From the NCBI GenBank assembly GCA_047967505.1, contig CM106541.1: a stretch of DNA of 64,000 bases, one strand, 5' to 3'. The notes below the pieces were generated by a model. It was given only the letters and a program-made list of their open reading frames with translations, did no database searches and had not been told where the DNA came from. This DNA comes from Dipteris shenzhenensis. Lineage: Eukaryota > Polypodiophyta > Polypodiopsida > Gleicheniales. This document shows, piece by piece, positions 20,869-31,239 of this stretch; positions within the stretch are counted from its first letter, which is position 1, and each line of letters opens with the position of its first letter. The translations under genes and the position numbers were made by a program.

Positions 20869-22855
20869 GTAAGAGCAATGGAGACCTCCTCCTCCTTTGC
20901 TCCTACAGCCTCTGTTCCCTCTCTGGTTTTGCCCGTACAACCCCCGTCTTCTTCCTTGCAGTCTTCATTGTCATCCGTACAGCTGCCGTCAGCTGGCACA
21001 TACAACCCCCCCGACCCCTGCAGTTCTTTGTACAGCCTTCGATTCAGCTCCCGTGCTCCATACAGCATTCTGTACAGCTTCAGCTTCCAATCCAACCCTT
21101 CGTACAACCCTCTGTACAGGTACACGTGGTGCAGACGACCGTACCTGCTTCATCCGTACCTAATTCACCTGCTCCATCCGTACCTACAAAATCCGTACAG
21201 GTTTCCCCCGTCCGTACATGATTCCCCATCCGTACAGCTCGTACAATCTGTACGGCCATTGTACGGTCATCCGTACAGGCTCTCAAAACATCTTTTGTTT
21301 TTTCTGATTCCTCTGTTCCTCCTGCCTTAGTTTTCATTCGACGGAAGCACGATGCTTTGCCTTCTTCCTCCTATCGGCAAAGCTTGATCTCGCAAATGGC
21401 TCTTCTTCTTCCCTTCAGTTAGATCTTATGCGCCAGTTATGTTCAGCCTCTCTCACATATATTCCTTCATCGGGTTCCCCGTTTGTTTGTTCATTGGATC
21501 TGGTTTCAAGTCTTCGACAGGTTCAGCAGTTTGGAGTCTGTCTCTACTTTATGGGCAGGGTTCTTTCTACCGCTCATCTTCGTCGTTGGGCTGAAGCCGC
21601 AATGGGTCCGGATTGTATTTCCTCCTTTGTCTTTCTAGCCAAAGGATTTTATTATGCCCACGTTTCTTCGACTAATGTGGTGGAGCGGCTAGTCAGTCGT
21701 GCTGGTGTTCCTGGGGTTGGTTTCTTTGCTTATGTGATGCCCTGGGATCCACTTTTCGATCCTTTTGCTACCCTTCTAACTCACTGTCCGGTCTGGATTA
21801 CTCTCAAAGCGCTGCCTGTGCCTCTTCTTCAACATCTTCCTACTCTTGTGGCGCTTTTGGGAAGGCCTCTTCATGTTCCGCGACAGAAGTTCTAGCGAGT
21901 TTCCTGTGATGTTCGCCTTTGCGTTTTGTCAGATATGACGCAGCCCGTGCCATCTACTCTGAATCTTGATTTGGGATTTGTCCATCCGATGCGCATCAGC
22001 CAGCATTTTGCATCTTTTCCCACTGCATGTTATCGGTGCCGACAGGTTGGTCATTTTGCACATGATTGCCCTTCTGCATCCAAGCCCACTCCTCCTGCTC
22101 CTTCTTCAGCTGTCAAGGTTACTCTCCCTTCTCCTCCGGTTTTTGATATGGCTTCTTTGGAGAAGCCATCTTCTACTGCTCCGAAGTACTACTGGAGGAA
22201 GGTAGATAAATCACAAGCCAATCTTCCTCTTGCTGAAGAAGCTCAAGATTGCACCCCTGTTGAGCTTCATCAGTCTCCTTCTCCTCAAGATATGGATGTG
22301 CCCCTTGCAAAGGGGATTTTACAGGATGATCTGCATGCTCTCTCTCAGGTTGCTATCCCGACTGAAGCTAAAATGATGAGTCCTTATTTATATGATGCAG
22401 CTCTTTTGTCAGAGGCTCCTTCTTGAGAGAGTACAGATATTGATACAATTCCTATGTCTGTGAAGACTGTGCTAGAGTCTCTTTCTGTTCAAGATGCAGA
22501 TGTTTCTTTTTCTCTAGAGTCTTTTCATCCTATGATGCAACAGGTTTTCGACCCTGTGATTCAAAAATTCCAGCTTCCAACTTATATTAAGAAGAGTCAC
22601 AAGGGCAAAAAACTACTAGTTTTTATTGATGGTGTAGGTTCTTCACTGCATCAATTTTTACAAAGCAACAATCTGAAACTGGAGGATGTTGTGTTTGATC
22701 CTCCTCCAATTTGATCTTGTAACTTTTTACTTGGCTGCCTCATGACTTTTGCTCTGAGGCTTTACTTGTAAATTTTTCCTTTGTACTTATTGGTGGGTTT
22801 TTACCTCTTCTTGGGGTTTCCCACACAGAAATAAAAGATTTCACTAAAAAAAAAA
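20869..22855 (+). mobile_element. ORF1-only L1 (L1b), non-autonomous
   Basis: It begins AGTAAGAGCAATGG, like L1a, contains ORF1 only, and ends in a 3' UTR with AATAAAAGATTTC, an A run at 22846-22855 and GTGTGTGG. No endonuclease or RT sequence is present in the 2 kb. The structure parallels mammalian HAL1 elements (L1 ORF1 without ORF2). It would need ORF2 protein in trans. Confidence 0.8.
20877..22714 (+). pseudogene. L1b ORF1 (Pro/Gln-rich N-terminus, DUF4283-like, CCHC)
   Basis: The N-terminal region (about 20877-21290) has many GTACAG codon pairs giving Val-Gln repeats, in a frame that changes at least once. The region 21428-22714 is one frame with only two stops, TAG at 21893 and TGA at 22424. 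It carries FVFLAKGFYYAHV and CPVWITLKALPVPLLQHLP (DUF4283-like), then CYRCRQVGHFAHDC, a CCHC knuckle at about 22029-22070, then an acidic Ser/Pro-rich part and a C-terminus GKKLLVFIDGVGSSLHQFL. It is presumably an RNA-binding coat protein of L1 particles. Two stops suggest recent inactivation. Confidence 0.75.
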
Positions 22856-22867
22856 GTGTGTGGGGGG

Positions 22868-23077
22868 TGAAGAAGTGGTACACAAATGTAGAAACCATGA
22901 AAGCTTTCATTCATGGGGTGTCACCAAAAATTTCCTGATAATATTTAAATTAGACTATGGCAATGAGGCTCCTCAAAGAAACGTCAATAATATTTTGCCT
23001 CCCAAATATTTAAAACACAGTGCTGCCAAATGGATAGTAAACACACAGTGCTGCCAAACAAACACTCTAGATCTTAC
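22868..23077 (-). other. VPS53: VPS53 intron 8, proximal part
   Basis: AT-rich sequence without coding signal, next to the exon 8 donor site. The intron must extend left past all elements to at least the window edge, because no following exon was found. Confidence 0.6.
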
Positions 23078-23219
23078 CTCGTAACTTTGCAAAATTGGAT
23101 GCAAAGTAAGTAAGGTACACGCCACACTGTAGGAAAGATTTGCCAAATCTCCTCATTTGCACGCACTTGCCGCTTTATCCAAGCATAGCGGCGCTCTACC
23201 TTGTCCAGCCTTGCAACTT
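23078..23219 (-). CDS. VPS53: VPS53 exon 8
   Basis: 142 nt between AAAGCAG at the acceptor and ACGAG|GTAAGA at the donor. It encodes EVARLDKVERRYAWIKRQ and VPYLLCIQFCK, closely matching the plant VPS53 region where a ...DKTERRYAWIKRR... stretch is followed by EEIWKIFP and LCIQFCKQTR (recalled from the family). VPS53 is a rod-like subunit of the GARP and EARP complexes that tether endosome-derived vesicles at the trans-Golgi network and endosomes. It joins exon 7 through a split codon (1+2) and ends in phase 2. No stop or frameshift. Nothing downstream of it was found in the window. Confidence 0.92.
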
Positions 23220-23350
23220 CTGCTTTTAATCCATACCCATGACTATCAGTGTATGAAAACCTGGCAATTCGCTATGGATATGAGAAGCAATAAAACTGGG
23301 CTCCTTACAAAGCTACATTGATTGCAACAGAGTAATAGGGCAGACATGAC
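23220..23350 (-). other. VPS53: VPS53 intron 7 (131 bp)
   Basis: A short, TE-free intron with GT and AG borders (GTCATG at the donor, AAAGCAG at the acceptor). Its minus-strand reading has stops in the exon frame. Confidence 0.88.
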
Positions 23351-23511
23351 CTGTTCCCTCGAAGATTTGTTGATATGCAGTCAACTCCTTGTTACACACA
23401 GTCCGAATGAGTTCTTCCTTTACAGATGAGTCCAATGCATCAACCACCAGGCATGCATCTGCTAGCTGCTGCATCAAATTTCCATCTTCTTTCAACCGTG
23501 CCGTCCCCAAG
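23351..23511 (-). CDS. VPS53: VPS53 exon 7
   Basis: 161 nt following ATTTTGCAG and ending GGAACAG|GTCATG. It encodes LGTARLKEDGNLMQQLADAC, VVDALDSSVKEELI and ELTAYQQIFEG, which correspond in order to the plant VPS53 segment with LLQQLSDSCLVVDALEPSV and ELTSYEQIFEGAE. Entry phase 2 fits exon 6 (Ser codon split AG|C) and exit phase 1 fits exon 8. The exon is intact. It lies about 240 bp from an inserted LTR. Confidence 0.95.
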
Positions 23512-23749
23512 CTGCAAAATCAGGAAATTCAGACATTGCTCTTATAATAAGCCAAGACGAGTGTCAAATCATAAATTTTACCATCAACTAGCAGAACTAT
23601 AAATCATGAAAGGGCCTCCATCCACTTCAAAATGAAACCTCCTGTCCTTGACTACCTGAGTTGACTCTTGACTGTTTCCTCTCATTGAGAACTCTCCTTT
23701 CAAGATTGAATACAATGGGACAGTCGAATATTGTTCTTCTATCAGTTTA

Positions 23750-24557
23750 AATGCGGGAAGGGTGAGCAGATTGCATTGTATGCACCAAATCGTCTTGAGA
23801 AAGTAGAGAACTGAGATGTGAACTGAGAACTGAGTGATAGAGCTGTGAGTGAGCTGAGAAAACTGTAAAAAGAGCTGCTGAAACAGACACCAAATCTTCT
23901 TCCGTTTGCTGGTCCAAACCCTTGCTGTAGTGTTGTGTGTACTCCCTTCCTGAGGCTGATCTGCACTGCTAACACTTGCTGCTGTGCAGGGGATCTCTGG
24001 AGGTGCACCGGGCTGCACTGGAGGACTTGTAGAACTGCTGAGAAGGGTGGAGCTGAGTGAGGGTTGAGGGCTGCAGCCCCCCCCTTTATATAGGGGGCTG
24101 TGAGGTGAGCCAACCAGCCCAAAACTGGCTGACCAGCTGGTCAGTTGGTTTGATTGGCTGGTTGGGCTCTCTGCCCCATAAAAAGCAGCCTAGGGAGGGG
24201 GCATAGGGCAGCCTATACAAGGCAGCCCTTCCCCAGCCCACCATTCTCCCTTGATGGGAGCTCAATGGTCCAGACCTAAGGGGGGCCTTCTTTGCTCCTA
24301 ACCTAGGCTAAGACCTAGACCTTCCTAGAACCCTAAGACGGAAACATTAACCTATTGTTCTCCAATGGGTACTAGTGAATAAGGACTGACTTTACTTTTT
24401 GACTTGACCTAAGGCTGAGAGACTGACCTACATAGCTCGTGCTTGACTGTCCTTGGACAAGGGCTCACAGTGGGGTCACAGCATATGACAAAATATCCTA
24501 TCATAGGCACTATTTGCACTTTCGATGAAGCCAGTTGGCACTTGGGTGCATGTGACA
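23750..24557 (-). mobile_element. LTR of a gypsy-type element, minus strand
   Basis: On the minus strand a purine tract AAGGAGGAGGGAA precedes TGTCACATGCACCC, the usual layout of a polypurine tract followed by a 3' LTR. A TATATAAAG box lies at about 24085-24092. The block 23880-24557 is closely related to plus-strand sequence 62957-63670, including the paired TGGCTGACCAGCTGGTC-type palindromic motifs upstream of the TATA box. The LTR end on the left is not fixed, and 23750 is an estimate. It may be the 3' LTR of the minus-strand gypsy that follows. Confidence 0.65.
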
Positions 24558-24752
24558 TTCCCTCCTCCTTAACCTGGTGGTATTTGCATGGCCTCCAAGT
24601 AGTCTGCAATATCTGCGGAAACTCAAGGAAGAAACTTTCGTCTAGCCACACCACTTCATGGGGGGTTCTCAAATCTTGATACTTCGTGTAGAATTCGTGG
24701 ATCCAGCATCCTGACCCATGCTTCCATTTGCGAAATTTCTTAACTTGTGGAA

Positions 24753-24850
24753 CAGGTTGGATATATCCCCCAACCTGTTGCTCAAGCAATAGATTGGGGG
24801 TGACCCCAACCTATTGCTTGAGCAACAAGTTGGGAGGTATATCCAACCTG
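24753..24850. repeat. Long inverted repeat (hairpin), arms about 45 bp
   Basis: Starting CAGGTTGGATATATCC and ending GGTATATCCAACCTG, the two arms pair over about 45 bp around a short loop at 24801-24803. Related inverted units continue to about 24955 (AGCAGGTTGGGGGATATATC). The peptide repeats on both strands are a consequence of the palindromes, not genes. Confidence 0.85.
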
Positions 24851-24984
24851 TTACACAAATCAAGAAAATTCCTTGATTTTTGCAAAAGGTTGAGTGCACT
24901 CTTAACCTATTGCACATGCAGCAGGTTGGGGGATATATCAAACCTATTGCACAAATCAAAAACATTCATTAAATTTTGGTTGTA

Positions 24985-25205
24985 TTTTAGGATTAGGGTT
25001 TAGAGTTAGGTATTTCGGGTTAAGGATTTAGGATTTAGGGTTTAGGATTTAGAGTTTACGATTTAGGGTTTAGGGTTTAGGGTTTAGTGTTTAGGAGTTT
25101 ACAATTTAGGGTTTAGGGTTTAGGAATTAAATGTTTAAAGTTTAGGATTTATGGTGGTTAAGATGTTTTGATATTAATTGTTCAAAGTTTAGGATCTAAG
25201 GTTTA
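24985..25205 (+). repeat. Interstitial telomere-like (TTTAGGG)n degenerate repeat
   Basis: TTTAGGG and close variants (TTTAGGA, TTTAGAG, TTTAGTG) in tandem, all G-rich strand on plus. The best-preserved runs are at about 25068-25090 and 25106-25125. TTTAGGG is the plant telomere repeat. It lies directly 3' of the chromodomain-end region of the minus-strand gypsy pol. Confidence 0.85.
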
Positions 25206-26575
25206 GGTTTGATGCCTGGAGGAGAATCTGCTCCGGCTCAATGACTTCTACCTTGTCGATCACCTCGAGCTGCTGCTCATCAGAGATATCGCTGAGTGCT
25301 GGCCCAATATATGGCTTCAACCATGCCATGTGAAGGACATTATGCATTGTCCAACTTTCTAGAAACCGCACCTTCATAGAGACATCATTGATCTTCTTAA
25401 TGATGAGGAATGGTCTAAAACTTCTGAAGGATAACTTGGAGCATCGCTTGCCCACATGTTTTAGCCTTTGCTTTATAATCCTCAGGTAAACCCAATCGTC
25501 CTCTCTATGACATCTCGGCGGGACTTATTGGCTTGGCTCATGTATGTTGCTTGAGCTTTGGCGAGGCAGTCTTTAACTAACTCCGTGATCTCGGCCATGG
25601 ATTCTGTAGTCTTGTTGGCTTCGAGGAACGGTGAAGTAGCTATCGTTCAATATGGCCTACGCTACTGGAAGGAATTGCTCCCACTTGGACTGCGAATCAT
25701 GACAATACGATCTTAGTACATTAAAAGCCAATTTATTGTATACCTCTAATTACCATTCGGTTTGCGAATGAAATGTGCTGGACATTTGGAGCTTGGTGCC
25801 AAAGTTTTCGAACAGAGCCCTCCATAAGTGTGAGGTGAATTTGGAATCTCTGTCCGTGGTGATGGTCCGTGGCAATCCTCCAATCGAGTACCAATACCTG
25901 ATAAATAAGCGGGCTACGTCTTTTGCACTGGCTGTCTACTTGCACGAAATAAGCATACAAAATTTACTAACCCAATCATCAATGGTTAGACATGGAGTAT
26001 TTCGTGTACCTGCACATGCCAGAAGGGGTCCCACAAAATCCATCGTGATGTCTTGAAAAGGACCTTCGGGGGTCGGTAAGGACTGAAGCAATCATGCCGC
26101 CTTTTAATGGGACACGTTTACCTTTTGAAAGATTTGACATCTCTGCACATAGCTATATACATGCTTCCACATTTTAGGTCAATAAAAACATCGCTCTAGC
26201 TTCTTCAATGTACTGTTGATGCCTCGATGGCCACCTGTGAGGGCGTCACAGGCGTCATGGAGTGGAGCCTACCGCTTGTCTTTGAGCACACAAAGTCTTT
26301 GCTTATAGAATAACTATCCATCTTGAATTGAATAATGGCCGGACGCAACAGTTTAGGCAAATTGATATTGAGTGTCAAACTCTGTGTTTTCATAGAGTCA
26401 AGATCCTTCCCTTTAATCTCTAGCACAATGGCCTTTTTAATGGAGACTTTCCTGTTGAGAGAGTCGGTGAGACCGGGTTATTCTTGCCAGGGACATACTC
26501 GTGCAAGTCTTCTCGAACTCCCCTTGTGTCTTTGTCACCAACCAAGTGTGACCAAATAGAATCCCCCACATTCTT
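25189..26575 (-). pseudogene. Gypsy integrase core, C-terminal and chromodomain-like end
   Basis: Minus-strand 25455-25189 encodes KLSFRSFRPFLIIKKIND and NVLHMAWLKPYIGP, the conserved end of integrase (PF-x-I-x-K-R-I, HNVFHVS-LLKPY), followed by VEVIEPEQIL, which resembles the start of a chromodomain. 25960-25730, in a shifted frame, has the LPRTI-x-x-DRD-x-KFTS core with the second catalytic Asp. 26160-26050 carries a degraded zinc-finger end and MDFVG. Multiple frameshifts and stops make it a relic. The order on the minus strand agrees with RT at 27700-28350. Confidence 0.82.
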
Positions 26576-26584
26576 TTCTTTTCT

Positions 26585-27230
26585 TTTTTAAGATTTTAAA
26601 GCCCCCACATTCTTGAAGATATGCATGGGATCCAAGAGATGATTGATTTGTAGCTCACCCCAATATGGAAGCTCGTGAAAGATCCATAGTAGGAGGCGGC
26701 TCCTCACTATTAGCTCTCCCATCCCAAATCCAATCACTTGCCTTCCTTCAGACTGGTATTGACCTTCATGTGCAGGATGATCAAGTGGAAGGTATTGAGC
26801 ATGACCTTCATAAACCATCTTCCTTATATGTTTGGAGTGTCGTGCATTCAAACTAGGGCCACAAATAGGACAAGCATGGTACCCTTGTGTTTGAAGTCCT
26901 ACATATATGCATGCACAAATAGGTCATTAGACATGCATAGATCACACCACAATAAAGCATAAAGGTATCAATAGGCGTGCACAAGCACGTACCTACATAC
27001 TCTCCATATCTTAGATAGTCATGCATGGTCCACATCAAAATTCCCCTGATGAAAATGTATGCGGCCCACCTCGGGGCTCTAGAAATATCAAAGACACGTA
27101 CGTCCCTCCATAGGGTCTGTAGATCTTCGATCAAGGGTGTCATGTACACGTTCATATTTTTTGCCTTGTACTTCCTTGGCACAAGTAGGGCAAGCATGAG
27201 GTGTCCCTTTCATAACCTGAAACTGCTGGA
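26585..27230 (-). pseudogene. CACTA (En/Spm) transposase fragment, TNP2-like
   Basis: Between RNase H and integrase of the gypsy, the minus strand reads ALLVPRKYKAKNMNVYMTPL, DLQTLWRDVRVFD and ILMWTMHDYLRYGEYVG, then KMVYEGHAQYLPLDHP, then ELPYWGELQINHLLDP with MHIFKNV. These match, in order, the TNP2-type transposase segments with LLIPGP, VYL-PLIDEL-LLW, LLWTINDFPAYG, YMGHRRFLPLNHPYR and the MHIEKNV end. It is a piece of a DNA transposon, about 0.65 kb, with frame breaks. Its terminal repeats were not seen. It could be a nested insertion or captured sequence. Confidence 0.75.
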
Positions 27231-27234
27231 AGAT

Positions 27235-28350
27235 ATCACTCCATCGGGATTGCCGATCGCTCCACTGAGAGCTGGGCATTATCTGCAACTACTTTAAAGC
27301 TTGGTGGTCTGCCTTGACTAGGAAGGTCCGTCCATAAAGGAACGGCTTCCAGTGTTCTAATGCCTAGATAACGCCGAGTAATTCTCTGTCATAGACTGAG
27401 TAATTCTTTTCGATAGGATTAAGCTTTCTACTGAAGTATGCCACGGGTCTTTCTTCTTGTTATAAGACTGCCTCGATGGCTACATTGCTAGCATCGATGA
27501 TGACTAAGAATGGATCATCCCATGATGCGATCTTCATTACTAGAGCTATTGTCGTCTGTTGTGGCCAACCGTTTTAATAAGTCGGTTAAGGGGACTGAGG
27601 TGGTGGAGAATCCAGGCATATGTGAACTCTAGGCCTGGCAAAGCCCTAAGGAAAGATAAGATCTCCTCGACCGTCGTGGGGACTGCCCAGCTGGTGATAA
27701 CTTAATCTTTTTCAGAATCCAAGCGAATGCCATTGGCACCGATGATGTAACCCAAATATTGGATTTCCATCAAGCCGAACTCACTTTTCTTGGCATCAAT
27801 ATATAATTGATTGTCGTGCAAAAGCTGAAGAGCTTTCCACACATCTCGTATATGTTGCTCCGTTATGGTTGAGAAGATTAAGATATCATCTAGAAAGATG
27901 AACAGGCACACTCCTATATCTCACCGAACACCCACGACATCAACTTGTTGAATGTTGGTGGTGCATTTTTTAGACCAAACGGCATGACTACAAACTCGTA
28001 ATGAGCTCGCTCTGTTCTCAACGATGTCTTTGGGATGTCAGCGTCGAAGATGCGGACCTGGTGATAACCGCTCTTGACGTCTATCTTGGAATACTTGGCA
28101 CCATTCAAGATATACTCTATGCGGGGCATGAGAAATTTATTGCTGATGGTGATTTTGTTGAGTGCCCTGTAGTCAACACATAGTCATGCCATCTTATCCT
28201 TTTTCTGGACAAATAGAATGGGAGCCGCAAAAGGCGATGAGGATGATCCGATAAACCCAGTGCGTAAAAGCTGCGTGAGCTATTGTTCTAGCTCTGCCTC
28301 CATAGTCTTAGATAATCTGTAAGGAAACTTATTGGGAGGGCGGATGCGTT
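27235..28350 (-). pseudogene. Gypsy reverse transcriptase and RNase H, minus strand
   Basis: Minus-strand blocks: FVQKKDKMA with [65 protein letters not shown], and after a break the catalytic FLDDILIFS (both Asp present), then KKSEFGLMEIQYLGYIIG. RNase H follows with YGRTFLVKADHQALK, degraded. Frame changes and stops at 27912 and elsewhere inactivate it. Confidence 0.9.
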
Positions 28351-28837
28351 GAGTCTGGGATTAATTCAATCCGATGGTCCTCAGGTTTATGAGGCGGAAG
28401 CTGTGGTGGGAGATCATGCAGGAGTATAATATCTTGGAACTTTTGGATTAGATCGACCATAGCCGGCTACCAAAGGAGGAGCTGGTTGCACTAAATTTAG
28501 TTGGCAGCGGACATACACCAATGTGCATATGGTGCCATTGCGAAGAGCATGAGCTACTTGGATGTGGGAGATCAGTGGGATTCCATGAATGCTTATGTCC
28601 CTCTGGTGGATGATGGCTGGCTCAAGTAGTCCTTCTAGAATGCTGCCACCAATCGGGCACAGGCGAATATTCTTGGAACCACTAGATCCAATATCATGTC
28701 GCAACCTAAAAGAGGTGTGAGTATGAAGCCACGGTGAAACAAGGCCTTCTAAACTGAGAAAGAAAATTTTTCGGCCTTGTATGTGATCTGAGTGCGTAGC
28801 CTAGGTGTGAACCCGTCCACCGCAAGCTCATGAGGCA

Positions 28838-30431
28838 CTAAAGTGCACCACATCTCTTCGACGAGCTAAGGGGAGATAGCATCTTCTGAACTCCCCATGT
28901 CAAATAAGACAACAAATCGTTGTCCTTTAGCCATGCCATAGGCTCTAATGAGGGCTTTATTTTGCTCGTCGAGCATGCCCTCCTTCTTACCTTCAAAGAC
29001 CACCGAGCATACGGCGTTCCAAGCATGTAGAATTGCATTTGCAGTTGTGGTAGGTGGAGCCGAGAATGCCAAAGCAGTGGCGAGATGATAGAAGTTGGTG
29101 CTTTCACAGCCTTCTCAACCAACCATTTGGGGCAATCCTTCTTTCCATGCCTAGCAATGTGGTGGCAATAGAAACAACGGTGCTCCGCGTGGAACCACTT
29201 TTGTTTGTCGGGCTGTAAGTATTGTCCCGTAATGCCCGCCTTAGCTTTTTCGTCCGGAGTCATCTTGGGCTTAGACTCCTTTTTCTTGCCAATTGATTGC
29301 TGGTTGTCCTTCTTTTGAAAGCTATTGTCCTTTGACTGAGGACCTTTATCCGTTGGGGTTGTGGACTGATGCGAGGCTTTGGCTCTAGGTTGGACCTGCT
29401 TAGACATTTCCCACTTCAGCATCAGTTCCTGATTCTGAGCTAGGGTAAACGCACGCTCGTATGTGAGCTGGTCGAAATTCCGTACAGGGAATCGAATGTT
29501 AGAGTCCAACCCCTAATGAACTACTTGAGCCTATTGGTCTCGGACATGCCTAGTTGTTGGGCCAGGGTAATCACCTTATTACTATAGGTTAATACTCGCA
29601 GTTCACTCTAGGCTAGACAAGAAAACTCGTCTTCTAGATTCAGCAAGTACTAAGGCAGCACAAACCGATCTTTGAGGTCCACCACAAACATATACCATTA
29701 ATACTAGAGACGTGAGTGGTATGATCCGTATAGGATTTAGACCAATGCTACCACCAGGTGATCGCTTCACCGGTCAGATGAGGGGCGGCTAGTTGGACTT
29801 TGTCTTGTTCGTCCTGAATACGAGCTAATGAAAAATGAGCTACAAATTGATGAATAAACTGCAAAATGGCTGAGTGGTCGCACTTTTCGTGAAATTCAGA
29901 GTGGACCGGGTAAGTGGATTAACTTTTGGTGCGATCAAACCCGAGGAGGAAGCAGTGCTCATGCTAGCTTGCATAGTAGCCAACATCTGTTTGTGTTGGA
30001 GCAACATAGCTTCTAGTTCGAGTCAGTGCTGCTTCTCAAATTGGGCCATCTCGCCACACTGAAGTGCCGTCTCTTGTTTGCACTCCTCGCGCACCAGCAA
30101 GAGCAGTTTTTCAAATTCTAAGAGTTCATTGCCTTCTTCAGGTTTGTCCTCCTCTATAGTTTTTTTTTTCTTTGAGCTGTTTCTGCGTTTCATCCAGCTG
30201 CTTGTCTTTTTCGCCCAATTGCCGTGAAGTTTCTTCAAGCTGAGACAGAAGGATTATGTTCCCTTCCAACAACTTCTGTAACATTGCTTGAGTGCTTGGC
30301 AGAAGCGTACTTTCTTTGTCTTCCTGGTAGTCGAAGCTCTCCTCTTCTTCTCTCTGCTGCTCCATGATGCTGGCCTGTGTGTCCTTTCCAGATCTCAACA
30401 AGACCATGCACTCACGGTAGTCAAGACACAC
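28838..30431 (-). pseudogene. Gypsy Gag and protease, minus strand
   Basis: From right to left: MVLLRSGKDTQ start region with a long coiled-coil (EETSRQLGEKDKQLDETQKQ, 30240-30140), a degraded capsid with LTGEAITWW near 29770, a basic linker, a zinc knuckle CFYCHHIARHGKKDC near 29150, and a protease-like FVVLFDMGSSEDAISP near 28890 (D-M-G-S in place of D-S/T-G-A). Several stops and shifts. It belongs to the same element as the RT and integrase to its left. Confidence 0.8.
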
Positions 30432-30539
30432 CAGTAAACCTTATGACACTTATCGAGGATCTTTTATAGCTTACATTTGTTGCTGGTTTCATAAAACCAT
30501 CTAGGTATGATATCTGACTTGGGTTCCTCTTCACTAGTA

Positions 30540-30970
30540 TCTGATTGTTCACGTTTATCATATATATCAACCTCTAATCCTACAGTAGATTGAGAAAGTC
30601 TAAGATCTAAGAAAACACAAGAATCCACTCTTGAAGTGCAGTTCAATTCCAAGAGTCACGAGCATAGATTCCTTCTCCAAAAGCACAAGCGTCTTTGTAC
30701 ATGAAGTCTTGAAAGTCGGAAAGTCTTGAAAGTCGGGAACATCCGGTCATCTATAAAATGCCTAATTTGGCTAAGCTTATATAAATTGATAGGGCAAGTA
30801 TTGATAGAAATTAAGTGTTGCATAAACTCATTCATAAGTGAAAATATAAAAGTTTGCTAAAAAGACAGCACAATTAGTGCCCATAGGGATTCCTATAATT
30901 TGTTGAAACAAAGAATCAACTATTGTGTTGTAAAAGAATGCATCTATCTTCTTGTCAAAAGATGTCCTTC
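30540..30970 (-). pseudogene. Penelope-like element reverse transcriptase fragment
   Basis: Minus strand 30965-30831 encodes FDKKIDAFFYN, then QIIGIPMGTNCAVFLANFY and IFTYE, which match the signature GIPMGTNCAPLLADLFLYSYE of Penelope-like RTs. After a broken stretch that still contains RHFIDD (the family has RYIDD), minus 30652-30548 gives SCVFLDLRLS and EVDIYDKREQ, matching the YLDL and YDKRDDF blocks. No GIY-YIG endonuclease or repeat end was found. It is a short relic between a gypsy gag and a copia gag. Confidence 0.82.
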
Positions 30971-31239
30971 TACCTTGGTTCTGTCCTCTATTCTGCGGGG
31001 CTGCTAAAGCCTCCAAGCTCCCACCTTGTGAAGGGCTCTAAAAGTGCTCAACTTGATCCAGCACCATGGGCACCAAGCCTCCCAAGTGAGAGAGATCAAG
31101 GATGAATAAAACACTGAAAATTGGGAAGAGAGATGGGACAGCAAGGTAATGGCCATGTCCTCACATGAAATCTCCTTTCCCACCCAAAGAATCTCCTGCT
31201 GAAGCTCCTAGAGCTTGCTGAGCATGGTAGATCACTTTG

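Noticed and set aside
24669-25003. Repeated Cys-rich peptides on both strands
   Set aside because: A by-product of the inverted repeats, which encode similar peptides on both strands.
27088-27288. CPTC zinc-finger-like peptide
   Set aside because: It overlaps, in another frame, the better supported CACTA segment ALLVPRKYKAKN, so the cysteines are a frame artefact.
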